A stretch of DNA of 64,000 nucleotides from Actinobaculum sp. oral taxon 183 str. F0552 (GTDB taxonomy: Bacteria > Actinomycetota > Actinomycetes > Actinomycetales > Actinomycetaceae): NCBI RefSeq assembly GCF_000466165.1, contig NZ_KE951428.1, positions 1 to 64,000 of the forward strand. Direction: 5' to 3'. Made by a program: the position numbers and the translations under genes. The notes beneath the pieces were generated by a model. That model ran no database searches, had not been told where the DNA came from, and saw nothing but the letters and a program-made list of their open reading frames with translations. This document shows, piece after piece, positions 37,129 through 47,467 of this stretch (positions within the stretch are counted from its first letter, which is position 1; each line of letters opens with the position of its first letter).

Positions 37129-37288
37129 CGGGGATCGGCCGCGTCGCGCATTCGAGAATGCACGGATCGACCGGGCGGGCCAGCCAGCGGAGGAACCTCC
37201 ATCCGCGCGCCGGCATCGAGAATTCGGCCCAGCCGGTAGTCGGTCAGGGCGATGGGCCGGCGGGAAGAATGCGCTTTGCCTCAGTTCC

Positions 37289-39060
<1,772 letters not shown>

Positions 39061-41427
39061 ATGTCGACCGACCTGACGCAGCCTCTGGGAGCATTCGTGC
39101 GCTCGGTATCGGGGAAAACCACCCGGAACGCCACGCCGATGGAGTTCTGGCAGGGCCTGTCCAGCCTCGTCGTCGAGCGTATCGCCGACGCATGGCACGC
39201 CACCGAGCGGACCTATGAACTGGGGCGCCGCGCCGCCTACTTCTCGGCGGAATTCCTCATGGGTCGCGCCCTGCTCAACAACTTGACCAACCTCGGCCTA
39301 CTCGACGACGCCCGCGAAGCCCTGACCTCCTACGGCCAGAACCTCACCGACGTCTTGGAACAGGAACCCGACGCCGCCCTGGGCAACGGCGGCCTCGGCC
39401 GCTTGGCGGCCTGCTTCCTCGACTCCTGCGCTACCCTCGAACTCCCGGTCACCGGCTACGGCATCCTCTATCGCTACGGCCTGTTCAAGCAGACGGTCGA
39501 CGACGGCTTCCAGAACGAGCACCCCGACCCGTGGATGGAGGAGGGATACCCCTTCGCCATCCGTCACGAGGAGGAAGCGAAATACGTTCATTTCGCCGAC
39601 ATGGACGTCCGCGCGGTCCCCTACGACATGCCGATCACCGGCTACGGGACACGCAACGTCAACAACCTGCGGCTGTGGAAGTCGGAACCCATCGAGGAGT
39701 TCGACTACGCGGCCTTCAACTCCCAGCTCTTCACGGAGGCCATCGTCGAACGCGAGCGCGTGGCCGATCTGTGCCGGGTCCTCTACCCCAACGACACCAC
39801 CTACGAGGGCAAAGTCCTGCGGGTGCGCCAGCAGTACTTCTTCGTGGCCGCCTCGCTCCAGTCGATGATCGAGACGTACGTGAGGGTCCACGGCGACGAC
39901 CTGCGCGATTTCGGCAAGTACAACGTCATCCAGCTCAACGACACCCACCCGGTCCTCGCCATTCCCGAACTCATGCGCCTGCTCCTGGACGAATACGGCC
40001 TGGGCTGGGAGGACGCCTGGAAGGTCGTCCAGGAAACCTTCGCGTACACGAACCACACGGTCCTCGCCGAGGCCTTGGAGACGTGGGAGACGTCCATCTT
40101 CCAGCAGATCTTCCCCCGCATCTTCGAGATCGTCGCAGAGATCGACCGTCGTTTCCGCGCGGAGCTGGCGGCTCTGGGCTACGACGACGGGAAGATCGAC
40201 TACATGGCTCCGCTCTCCGGCGGACGCATCCACATGGCGTGGATCGCCTCCTACGCGGCGTTCTCGATCAACGGCGTCGCCGCCATCCACACGGAGATCC
40301 TCAAACGCGACACCCTCCACGATTGGCACGACGTCTGGCCGGGGAAGTTCAACAACAAGACCAATGGCGTGACCCAGCGTCGCTGGCTGAACTCCTGCAA
40401 TCCGCGCCTGGCCTCGCTTCTGACCCGTCTGCTCGGCTCAGACGCCTGGGTGCGCGACCTCTCCCTGCTCACGTCCCTCGAGCCTCTGGGCACGCCGCAG
40501 GTGCTCGACGAACTGGCAGAGATCAAGCACGGGAACAAGGAGAGATTCGCCCAGTGGCTCATTCGCCACCAGGGCGCTGCGATTCCGACCGACGCGATCT
40601 ACGACGTTCAGATCAAGCGCCTGCACGAATACAAGCGCCAGCTGATGAACGCCCTGTACATCCTCGACCTGTACTACCGGGTCAAGGACGATCCCTCGCT
40701 CGACGTCACTCCGCGGGTCTTCATCTTCGGGGCGAAGGCAGCCCCCGGATACAAACGCGCGAAGGCGATCATCAAGCTCATCAACGAAATCGGCCGGGTG
40801 GTCAATTCGGATCCCGAGGTCGACGGCCTCCTGACGGTGGTGTTCGTCGAGAACTACAATGTGACCCCGGCGGAGTACATCATCCCGGCGGCCGACGTCT
40901 CCGAACAGATCTCCACCGCCGGCAAGGAGGCATCGGGGACCTCGAACATGAAGTTCATGATGAACGGAGCGCTGACGCTGGGCACGCTGGACGGGGCCAA
41001 CGTCGAGATCGCGGACGCGGTCGGCGAGGGGAACGCCTACATTTTCGGCGCGAAGGAAGAGGAGCTCCCCGAGCTCCGCCAGACGTACGACCCCCGCGAG
41101 GCCTACGAGACCGTGCCCGGGCTCAAGCGCGTCCTCGACGCCTTCGTCGACGGAACCCTGGACGACGGCGGCACCGGCGACTTCCACGATCTGCGCAAAT
41201 CCCTGCTGGAGGGCATGGCCTGGGAGTCCCCCGACCTCTATTACGTCCTGGGGGATTTCGACTCCTATCGTCGGACCCGCGACCGCATGTCGGTCGACTA
41301 CCGTGACCGGCGGTCCTGGTCGCGCAAGTGCTGGGTGAACGTCTGCCGCTCGGGCATCTTCAGCTCGGACCGCACGATCAGCGACTACGCCGAGGACGTG
41401 TGGAGGATCGAACCGACGTCCATCTAA
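39061..41427 (+). CDS. glgP: Glycogen/maltodextrin phosphorylase
   Basis: Releases glucose 1-phosphate from alpha-1,4-glucans; PLP enzyme. 788 residues, GT35 type of the classical E. coli/muscle form. Landmarks: YFSAEFLMGRALLNNL (about 60-75), NGGLGRLAACFLDS, the catalytic-site region KFNNKTNGVTQRRWL, and the PLP-lysine signature EASGTSNMKFMMNGAL (about 623-638). AAGGAG precedes the ATG by six bases. The downstream sugar ABC genes make a maltodextrin or glycogen-derived sugar context likely, although a terminator and 259 bp separate them. Confidence 0.95.
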   Translation: MSTDLTQPLGAFVRSVSGKTTRNATPMEFWQGLSSLVVERIADAWHATERTYELGRRAAYFSAEFLMGRALLNNLTNLGLLDDAREALTSYGQNLTDVLEQEPDAALGNGGLGRLAACFLDSCATLELPVTGYGILYRYGLFKQTVDDGFQNEHPDPWMEEGYPFAIRHEEEAKYVHFADMDVRAVPYDMPITGYGTRNVNNLRLWKSEPIEEFDYAAFNSQLFTEAIVERERVADLCRVLYPNDTTYEGKVLRVRQQYFFVAASLQSMIETYVRVHGDDLRDFGKYNVIQLNDTHPVLAIPELMRLLLDEYGLGWEDAWKVVQETFAYTNHTVLAEALETWETSIFQQIFPRIFEIVAEIDRRFRAELAALGYDDGKIDYMAPLSGGRIHMAWIASYAAFSINGVAAIHTEILKRDTLHDWHDVWPGKFNNKTNGVTQRRWLNSCNPRLASLLTRLLGSDAWVRDLSLLTSLEPLGTPQVLDELAEIKHGNKERFAQWLIRHQGAAIPTDAIYDVQIKRLHEYKRQLMNALYILDLYYRVKDDPSLDVTPRVFIFGAKAAPGYKRAKAIIKLINEIGRVVNSDPEVDGLLTVVFVENYNVTPAEYIIPAADVSEQISTAGKEASGTSNMKFMMNGALTLGTLDGANVEIADAVGEGNAYIFGAKEEELPELRQTYDPREAYETVPGLKRVLDAFVDGTLDDGGTGDFHDLRKSLLEGMAWESPDLYYVLGDFDSYRRTRDRMSVDYRDRRSWSRKCWVNVCRSGIFSSDRTISDYAEDVWRIEPTSI

Positions 41428-41455
41428 CCGCTGCAATCCGCCGGAAGAGTATGCC

Positions 41456-41490
41456 AGGGGCAGGCTGCAGACGCCTGCCCCTCGCTCTTT
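41456..41490 (+). terminator. Terminator after glgP
   Basis: Perfect 10-bp stem AGGGGCAGGC with complement GCCTGCCCCT around TGCAGAC, followed by CGCTCTTT. Confidence 0.8.
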
Positions 41491-41686
41491 GGCGCGCAAA
41501 CACATGCCTTTACCCGACCTACCCGTCCGTTGGTGACTTTTGCCATCATGTTGCCGTTGCGCAAAGGATTTCATTCAGGCGGAGAACTGTGGTAGGAATG
41601 ACAGTGCACAGAGTCCCCGACGGGGGTCACGTACATATCCTGGGGTGGCCGAAACCATCCCAGTTTGTCCAAAGGAGGGCACTTTC

Positions 41687-43018
41687 ATGCGGCGCATGAC
41701 AAAGTTTGCGGCGGTGGCAGCGGCGGCCGCACTATCGATAGGCGGGTTCACAGCCTGCTCGAATTCAGACGAGGGCGGTGGCAAGGGAACCGTCTACTAT
41801 CTCAACTTCAAACCCGAATCCGAGGCGGCGTGGAAGGAGATAGCCAGCACTTACCAGAAGAAGACCGGCGTCAAGGTCAAGATCGTCACCGCCGCTTCGG
41901 GAAAGTACGAGGAGACTCTCAAGTCCGAGCTCGGGAAATCCGGCGGGCCGACTCTCTTCAACCTCAACGGCCCGGTCGGGTTGAAGATCTGGCAGAAGTA
42001 CGCCGCGAACCTCACCGATACAGACTTCGCTAAGAAGCTCACCGACAAATCGCTCGCGCTGAAGGGCGACGACGGGAAGACATACGGCGTGCCCTTCGCC
42101 TTGGAAGGCTACGGCATCATCTACAACAAGGCCATCATGGACAAGTACTTCGCACTGCCCGACGCGAAGGTCAAGTCCATCGACGAGATCAAGAGCTTCG
42201 ACAAGCTCAAGGAAGCGGCCGAGGACATCCAGGCCCACAAGTCCGATCTGGGCATCGACGGCGCCTTCGCGTCGACTTCGTTCTCGCCCGGTGAGGACTG
42301 GCGGTGGAACACCCACCTGGCCAACTACCCGGTCCACTACGAGCTCAAGGACAGGAAGGTCTCCGACGCCAAAGAGCTCAAGGGAACCTACTTCGAGAAC
42401 TTCAAGAACATCTTCGACCTCTACCTGAAGAATTCGACGGTGAAGCCGTCGGAGACCTCCGCGAAGAACGTGACCGACTCGATGTCCGAATTCGCCCTCG
42501 GCAAGGCCGCCATGGTCCAGAACGGCAACTGGGCCTACAGCCAGATCTCCAAGGTCAACGGCAACACGGTCAAGCCCGACGACGTGCACTTCCTGCCGAT
42601 CTACGTCGGCGCCAAGGGCGAGGACAAGGCCGGCATCGCCATCGGCACCGAGAACTTCCTGGCGGTCAACGCCAAGGCCTCCAAAGCGAGCCAGAAGGCG
42701 TCCATCGACTTCGCCAACTGGCTCTTCACGAGCTCCGAAGGCGCGAAGCTCGTCTCCGAGAAGCTCGCCTTCATCGCCCCCTTCGAGGCGTTCAAGTCGC
42801 TGGCACCCGCCGATCCGCTCGGCAAGGAGGTCGCCGAGACCATGAACAAGAAGGACGTCGACCCCGTGAAGTGGGACTTCACGGTCTTCCCGAGCAAGGA
42901 GTTCAAGGACGGACTCGGCCAGCACCTCGCCCAGTACGCCGCGGGCAAGGAGAAGTGGTCCGACGTGACCGACTACTTCAAGAACGAATGGAAGACCCAG
43001 AAGGAATCCTCTAAGTAG
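41687..43018 (+). CDS. ABC sugar transporter, solute-binding lipoprotein
   Basis: 443 residues, bacterial solute-binding family 1 (MalE-like). The ATG at 41687 follows AAAGGAGG at proper spacing, not the upstream frame start. A signal peptide ends in the lipobox-like GFTACS, so Cys24 or so would be lipidated. Features of the fold: LPDAKVKSIDEI hinge region, GAFASTSFSPGEDWRW and a Lys-rich C-terminal half. Two permease genes follow. Substrate unknown; neighbours glgP and YesL suggest an oligosaccharide. Confidence 0.9.
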   Translation: MRRMTKFAAVAAAAALSIGGFTACSNSDEGGGKGTVYYLNFKPESEAAWKEIASTYQKKTGVKVKIVTAASGKYEETLKSELGKSGGPTLFNLNGPVGLKIWQKYAANLTDTDFAKKLTDKSLALKGDDGKTYGVPFALEGYGIIYNKAIMDKYFALPDAKVKSIDEIKSFDKLKEAAEDIQAHKSDLGIDGAFASTSFSPGEDWRWNTHLANYPVHYELKDRKVSDAKELKGTYFENFKNIFDLYLKNSTVKPSETSAKNVTDSMSEFALGKAAMVQNGNWAYSQISKVNGNTVKPDDVHFLPIYVGAKGEDKAGIAIGTENFLAVNAKASKASQKASIDFANWLFTSSEGAKLVSEKLAFIAPFEAFKSLAPADPLGKEVAETMNKKDVDPVKWDFTVFPSKEFKDGLGQHLAQYAAGKEKWSDVTDYFKNEWKTQKESSK

Positions 43019-43024
43019 GTTTGC

Positions 43025-43056
43025 GTGTGGGCCGGGGCCTGCGCCCCGGCCCACAC
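43025..43056 (+). terminator. Intercistronic hairpin between binding protein and permease genes
   Basis: Perfect 14-bp stem GTGTGGGCCGGGGC with its complement around CTGC, seven bases after the binding-protein stop and 40 before the permease start. No T-run follows. In other sugar ABC operons such hairpins stabilise or partly terminate the transcript so that binding protein exceeds permease. Confidence 0.8.
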
Positions 43057-43095
43057 CGACCCACCGGACGCCCGGTCACTCTTGGAGACGAAACA

Positions 43096-43941
43096 ATGGT
43101 CAGATCCCTCAAGCCCTATTTCGTGGTTTTCGCGGGCCCGACATTCGCCGCATTCGCAATCGCCTTCCTCGTGCCCTTCGGCATGGGCCTCTACCTCTCG
43201 TTCACCGAATTCACCACCCTCAACGACGCCGAATGGGTGGGCTTCGACAACTACGTCGCGGCCTTCTCCAGCCGGCAGCACTTCATCCAGGCTCTCCTGT
43301 TCACCGGACTCGTGGCGATCGTCTCGATCGTCACGGTCAACCTCGGCGCGTTCACACTCGCCTACTTCCTGACCCGCAAGCTTCGGGGCACGAACTTCTT
43401 CCGCACGGTCTTCTTCATGCCGAACCTCATCGGCGGACTGGTCCTGGGGTACACCTGGCAGGAAATCCTCAACGCGATCCTCAAGAACTGGGGCCAGACG
43501 GTCATCAGCGACTGGCGGTTCGGCTTCGCCGGGCTGGTCATGCTGATCAACTGGCAGCTGGCCGGCTACATGATGATCATCTACATCGCCGGCCTGCAGA
43601 ACGTTCCGCCGGAGCTCAACGAGGCGGCCGAGATCGACGGCGCGGGCAGGTGGCGCAGGCTCCGTTCGGTCACGATCCCGATGATCATGCCCTCGATCAC
43701 GATCTGCCTCTTCCTCACATTGGCCAACACATTCAAGATGTACGACCAGAACCTCGCCCTGACGAGCGGCAGACCGGGAAAGGAGACTGAGATGGCTGCT
43801 CTCGACATCGTCTCTACCATGTACAACAAAGTGGGCCAGGAAGGCATCGCGCAGGCCATGGCCGTCGTCTTCTTCCTCATCGTCTCGCTCATCGCCCTGG
43901 TGCAGCTGCGGGCGACCCGCTCGAAGGAGGTCGACCAGTGA
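43096..43941 (+). CDS. ABC sugar transporter permease (MalF-type)
   Basis: 281 residues with six predicted helices. The EAA loop that docks the ATPase is at NEAAEIDGAGRWRRLRSVTIP (about 175-195). The ATG at 43096 follows TTGGAGACG; the open frame upstream covers the hairpin and is not coding. Its stop overlaps the next start (GTGA). Confidence 0.92.
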   Translation: MVRSLKPYFVVFAGPTFAAFAIAFLVPFGMGLYLSFTEFTTLNDAEWVGFDNYVAAFSSRQHFIQALLFTGLVAIVSIVTVNLGAFTLAYFLTRKLRGTNFFRTVFFMPNLIGGLVLGYTWQEILNAILKNWGQTVISDWRFGFAGLVMLINWQLAGYMMIIYIAGLQNVPPELNEAAEIDGAGRWRRLRSVTIPMIMPSITICLFLTLANTFKMYDQNLALTSGRPGKETEMAALDIVSTMYNKVGQEGIAQAMAVVFFLIVSLIALVQLRATRSKEVDQ

Positions 43942-44852
43942 GCGCCACCCCGAGCACCCTCCTCGGCGAGGCTCCGGGCCGGGCGAAGCCCGCCATGCCG
44001 CTCCTCGCGAAGAGGAAGCCGTCGCGTCCGGGCCACGTCGCGATCGTCAGCGTCCTCGGCGTCCTGACATTCGTCTTCCTCATCCCTTTGATCTTCATCC
44101 TCGTCAACTCTTTCAAAGGCAAGTTCTATATTTCCAACAGCCCCTTCTCCCTGCCCGGCGGCAAGACCTTCGCCGGCCTGGACAACTATGCGACGGGGCT
44201 GAGCCTCTCCGGCTTCGCGCGGGCGATCGGCTGGTCGTTCTTCATCACGGCGGCTTCGGTGGTCGTCATCGTGTTCTTCTGCGCGATGACCGCCTACTAC
44301 ATCACTCGCGTGAAGAACAAGTTCACGTCGATCCTGTACTACATGTTCGCCTTCTCGATGGTCGCCCCCTTCCAGATGGTCATGTTCCCAACCGTCAAGG
44401 TCGCCGACCTTCTGGGTCTGGCGACGCCGTGGGGCATGGTCGTCCTGTACTTGGGCTTCGGCGCAGGGCTGTCGGTGTTCCTCTTCTCCGGCTTCGTCAA
44501 GTCCATCCCCCTCGAGATCGAGGAAGCCGCCTACATCGACGGATGCTCGCCGCTGCAGAACTACTTCACGATCGTGATGCCTCTGCTCAAGCCCACGGCC
44601 ATCACCGTGGCGATCCTCAACACGATGTGGGTGTGGAACGACTTCCTGCTGCCCAACCTGGTCATCGGTCAAAATGAGAAGTATCGGACGATCCCGATCG
44701 TCATCCAATCGCTGGTCGGCACGAACGGCAACCGGGACATGGGAGCCGAGATGGCGGTTCTGGTCATGGCGATCGTCCCGATCATCGTCTTCTACCTGAC
44801 ATGCCAGAAGTACATCATCGAAGGCGTCGCCGCGGGCGCCGTCAAGGGATGA
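43938..44852 (+). CDS. ABC sugar transporter permease (MalG-type)
   Basis: 304 residues: a hydrophilic N-terminal segment of about 33 residues, then six helices. EAA loop EIEEAAYIDGCSPLQNYFTIV (about 194-214). The GTG start overlaps the preceding stop by four bases. No ATPase gene follows, so the transporter presumably shares an ATPase such as MsiK encoded elsewhere, as known in actinobacteria. Confidence 0.92.
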   Translation: MSATPSTLLGEAPGRAKPAMPLLAKRKPSRPGHVAIVSVLGVLTFVFLIPLIFILVNSFKGKFYISNSPFSLPGGKTFAGLDNYATGLSLSGFARAIGWSFFITAASVVVIVFFCAMTAYYITRVKNKFTSILYYMFAFSMVAPFQMVMFPTVKVADLLGLATPWGMVVLYLGFGAGLSVFLFSGFVKSIPLEIEEAAYIDGCSPLQNYFTIVMPLLKPTAITVAILNTMWVWNDFLLPNLVIGQNEKYRTIPIVIQSLVGTNGNRDMGAEMAVLVMAIVPIIVFYLTCQKYIIEGVAAGAVKG

Positions 44853-44970
44853 CCGCACGCGCGTGCGGCGGTCGGCGCTCCCGCCTTCCGCCGCACGCGT
44901 CGGCGTTCCCGGCGGCGCCGGAGCTTCGCGCACCCGCGATCCCGCCTGAGGGACGGGGAAGGGAGAGGCC

Positions 44971-45618
44971 ATGGCCGGACTGCTCTCGCCGGACTCCTCG
45001 TTCTACCGAGCGCTGAATTCGGCGACGGATCTCGTGATCCTCAACGCGCTGACGATCCTCGGCTGCGTCCCCGTCGTGACGGCGGGAGCCTCCCTCACCG
45101 CATGCGCACGCGTGACCGCGGACATGGTGCGCGAAGAAGACGAGTACATCGTCCGCTCGTGGTGGGCTTCCTTCAAAGGGAATCTCCGCCAATCCTTCGG
45201 GTGGTGGCTGCCGGTGCTCGCCCTCCTCGTACTCGCGGTGGCGGAGAACTGGCTCATCGGCGGCATCAGGGGCGCCACGCTGGCCGGAGCGCTCACCGGG
45301 CTGATCGCCCTCGGCACGGCGATCGTCGTCGGAATCCTGTCGTGGCTGTGCCCGCTCGTCGCCCAGTTCGACAACACCGTGGCCGGGCACGTCTCCAGCG
45401 CCTGCATCCTGGCGGGAGCGCACCCCGTGCGCACCGCGGCGAACCTGGCGGTGGGAGTCGCCCCCCTCGCGTTCTTCCTCCTCGTTCCGGACGCACGAGG
45501 GGCGGTCGCCTGGTTCGCGGTGTTGATCGGCTTGAGCTTCACGGGCTACGTGCACGCGCTCATCGAGAAAGGGCCCTTCGACCGGCTGCGCTCCGCGCAG
45601 GATCCATCCGGCGCGTGA
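44971..45618 (+). CDS. YesL-type (DUF624) membrane protein
   Basis: 215 residues, about five helices, with the YesL/DUF624 pattern FYRALNSATDLVILNALTIL and CVPVVTAGASLTA at the N-terminus. YesL proteins accompany carbohydrate ABC transporters in many Gram-positive bacteria; their role is unknown. It is encoded 118 bp after the second permease; GGGAAGGGAGAGGCC gives the ribosome site. Its presence strengthens the sugar assignment of the transporter. Confidence 0.85.
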   Translation: MAGLLSPDSSFYRALNSATDLVILNALTILGCVPVVTAGASLTACARVTADMVREEDEYIVRSWWASFKGNLRQSFGWWLPVLALLVLAVAENWLIGGIRGATLAGALTGLIALGTAIVVGILSWLCPLVAQFDNTVAGHVSSACILAGAHPVRTAANLAVGVAPLAFFLLVPDARGAVAWFAVLIGLSFTGYVHALIEKGPFDRLRSAQDPSGA

Positions 45619-45777
45619 GGCGCGCATGCCCCGCGCAGTCGATGCGGATGGCGTTGGCGTGGGTTGGCCTGCCTCGCGCGGCCTGCTGGAAGCCCACACA
45701 CCGCAAGAAGCACGCGAGCCGTCCTGAAGCGCATTCGCCTGCCGGACGCGCGGGTGCCCCGTCGCCCTCGGAGTTTT

Positions 45778-45789
45778 AGAATAGATTCT
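45778..45789. promoter_or_regulatory. AGAAT-AG-ATTCT palindrome upstream of the SRPBCC gene
   Basis: Short palindrome in an AT-rich 30-bp patch that is the likely promoter of the following gene, 29 bp before its ATG. Could be an operator; evidence is only symmetry and place. Confidence 0.3.
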
Positions 45790-45817
45790 CTATAACTCTT
45801 GAGGAAGCGAGGAAGCA

Positions 45818-46324
45818 ATGATTCGCAACGTCCATGAACGCGTCGTCGATGCGCCGATCGAGCGGCTGGGCGCTTTGCTCGACGGGCTGGGCCGGAAGGG
45901 CGACCGCCTGTGGCCTTCGCGAAACTGGCCGCCCATGGTGCTGGACCGGCCGGTCTCCGCGGGCGGCGAGGGAGGCCACGGGGCCATCCGCTATCACGTG
46001 ACCGAGTATGAGCCCGGCGCGAGGGTCCGTTTCGCCTTCGACCCTGCCACGGGGATCGAGGGCGCCCACGAGCTGAACCTCGACGCGCTCTCAAACGGTC
46101 GCTGCCGCATGAGGCACGTGCTCGTCGGGCGCGCCCGCGGCCGCATGCGGCTGCTCTTCCCCCTGGCGATCGAGCCTCTTCACGACGCCGTCGTCGAGGA
46201 CATGTTCGACAACGCCGAACGAGAGACGACGGGAACGCTCGCCCACCCCGCACAGTGGACTCTGCGGGTGCGCTTGCTCCGGTGGCTCTTCCGCGAAGGG
46301 AAGACGGCGACGGGAAGTGAATAG
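45818..46324 (+). CDS. SRPBCC family protein
   Basis: 168 residues with the START/Bet v 1-like pattern: N-terminal VHERVVDAPIERL, a middle GHGAIRYHVTEYEPGARVRFAF, and HELNLDAL strands. The fold binds hydrophobic ligands, function here unknown. GAGGAAGCGAGGAAGCA precedes the ATG. The C-terminus is basic and helical, as expected for the long helix of the fold. Confidence 0.75.
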   Translation: MIRNVHERVVDAPIERLGALLDGLGRKGDRLWPSRNWPPMVLDRPVSAGGEGGHGAIRYHVTEYEPGARVRFAFDPATGIEGAHELNLDALSNGRCRMRHVLVGRARGRMRLLFPLAIEPLHDAVVEDMFDNAERETTGTLAHPAQWTLRVRLLRWLFREGKTATGSE

Positions 46325-46486
46325 GCCTGGGGAATCCCGCCGCGGCTGGTGATGCGGCGGTAGATGGTCTCATCGGTGAGCAGCCCGTGATCTGCAGCTC
46401 CAGGCGCCTTTCCTTGGAGAACCCCGGCTCGCGGAAACCGTCGGCCTTGTCGGTCTCGAAGCGCGGAGTGGCGGGAAGTCGACGCT
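46325..46486 (-). pseudogene. Possible degenerate coding remnant
   Basis: On the minus strand one frame reads RRLPATPRFETDKADGFREP then GFSKERRLELQI, and a frame shifted by one base continues GLLTDETIYRRITSRGG then IPQAYS. The two join smoothly at about 46385, which suggests the broken tail of a gene. I do not recognise the protein. Confidence 0.3.
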
Positions 46487-47274
46487 TCAGGGCCAGCGCC
46501 GGAATCCGCCCTCGGAGTCGATGACTTGGCCGACCACCCACCGCCCGGCGTCCGAGGCGAGCCATTCGATCAGCCGCGCCGGATCGTCGGGCTCGCCCCA
46601 CCGCCCCTGGGGGAAGGCTCGCGGCAATGCAGCCGTGACTTCTCCGGGATCGCAGTAGCCGGTGTCCACGGGGCCCGGGTTGACCGCGTTGAGGATGATC
46701 CCCCGGTCGATGAGCTCGTCTGCGGCGGTGGCCACGAGCCCGGCCAAAGCGGCCTTGGACGCGGCGTAGGCGATTTCACCGGGCACGGGCCCTTTCCCTG
46801 CCCGGACGACATCCAGATCACGCAGCCTCCCTCGCGTCCGTCGTGCTGGGCGGCGAAGGCCTGTGTGGCGAGGATGCTCGCACGGGCGTCGACTCGCCAG
46901 TGTAGATCGAGGACCTCGGCGGTCACCTCGGCGAGCGCGCCGTCGGGACTGGACTGGGCCTGGTTGCACACGAGGACGTCGAGATGGCCGAGTGCCCCGG
47001 CCCGGTCGATGAGCGTCGCGGGGCCGGTGGACGTGGACAGGTCGATCGACGCATGGCCCATGCGCGCTCCGGGCGTCAAATGCCGGCGGACGCCGGCTAC
47101 GACCTCGTCGACGTCGTCGGCGCCCCAGGGCTGGGCGGCGTCGTGGGGCGAATAGTGCTGAAGGAACACGCTCGCACCAGCGCAGGCCAGCCTGCACGCG
47201 ATCGCGTAGCCTATCCCCCGCCTGCGGCTGACTCCGGTGACGACGGCGACGCGGCCGTCCAGCCCTCCGCTCAT
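46487..47274 (-). pseudogene. Frameshifted short-chain dehydrogenase/reductase
   Basis: The N-terminal part starts at ATG 47274 after GGAGGGAGATGGCGC: TGVSRRRGIGYAIA cofactor site, LVCNQAQ, and catalytic-Ser region WMSSGQGKGP. There the frame ends in nonsense, and the C-terminal half continues one base out of frame as VPGEIAYAASKAALAG with the YxxxK motif, finishing GFRRWP. One base appears missing near 46788-46793, within GGGCCC. Restored length is about 262 residues, a normal SDR. It may be a real mutation or a sequencing error. Confidence 0.8.
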
Positions 47275-47406
47275 GCGCCATCTCCCTCCATCGGACCGGC
47301 TGGCATCCCAGCCTATCGGAGAGGCATCGCAAGCGCGGGCGTGTCAAGCGCCTGTCTCCATGCCCATGCCGTAGAGCCGCAGGGGCCTGCGAAGTCTCGG
47401 CGAAAC

Positions 47407-47436
47407 GAGGAGGGGAGGCATTCGCCTCCCCTCCTC
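47407..47436 (-). terminator. Terminator after the LPxTG surface protein gene
   Basis: Perfect 13-bp stem GAGGAGGGGAGGC with its complement around a 4-base loop, followed on the minus strand by GTTTCG. It lies 32 bases after the stop and ahead of the frameshifted SDR gene. Confidence 0.75.
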
Positions 47437-47467
47437 TGGCTGCTCACCTCAATTCAGCCTCATGTGG

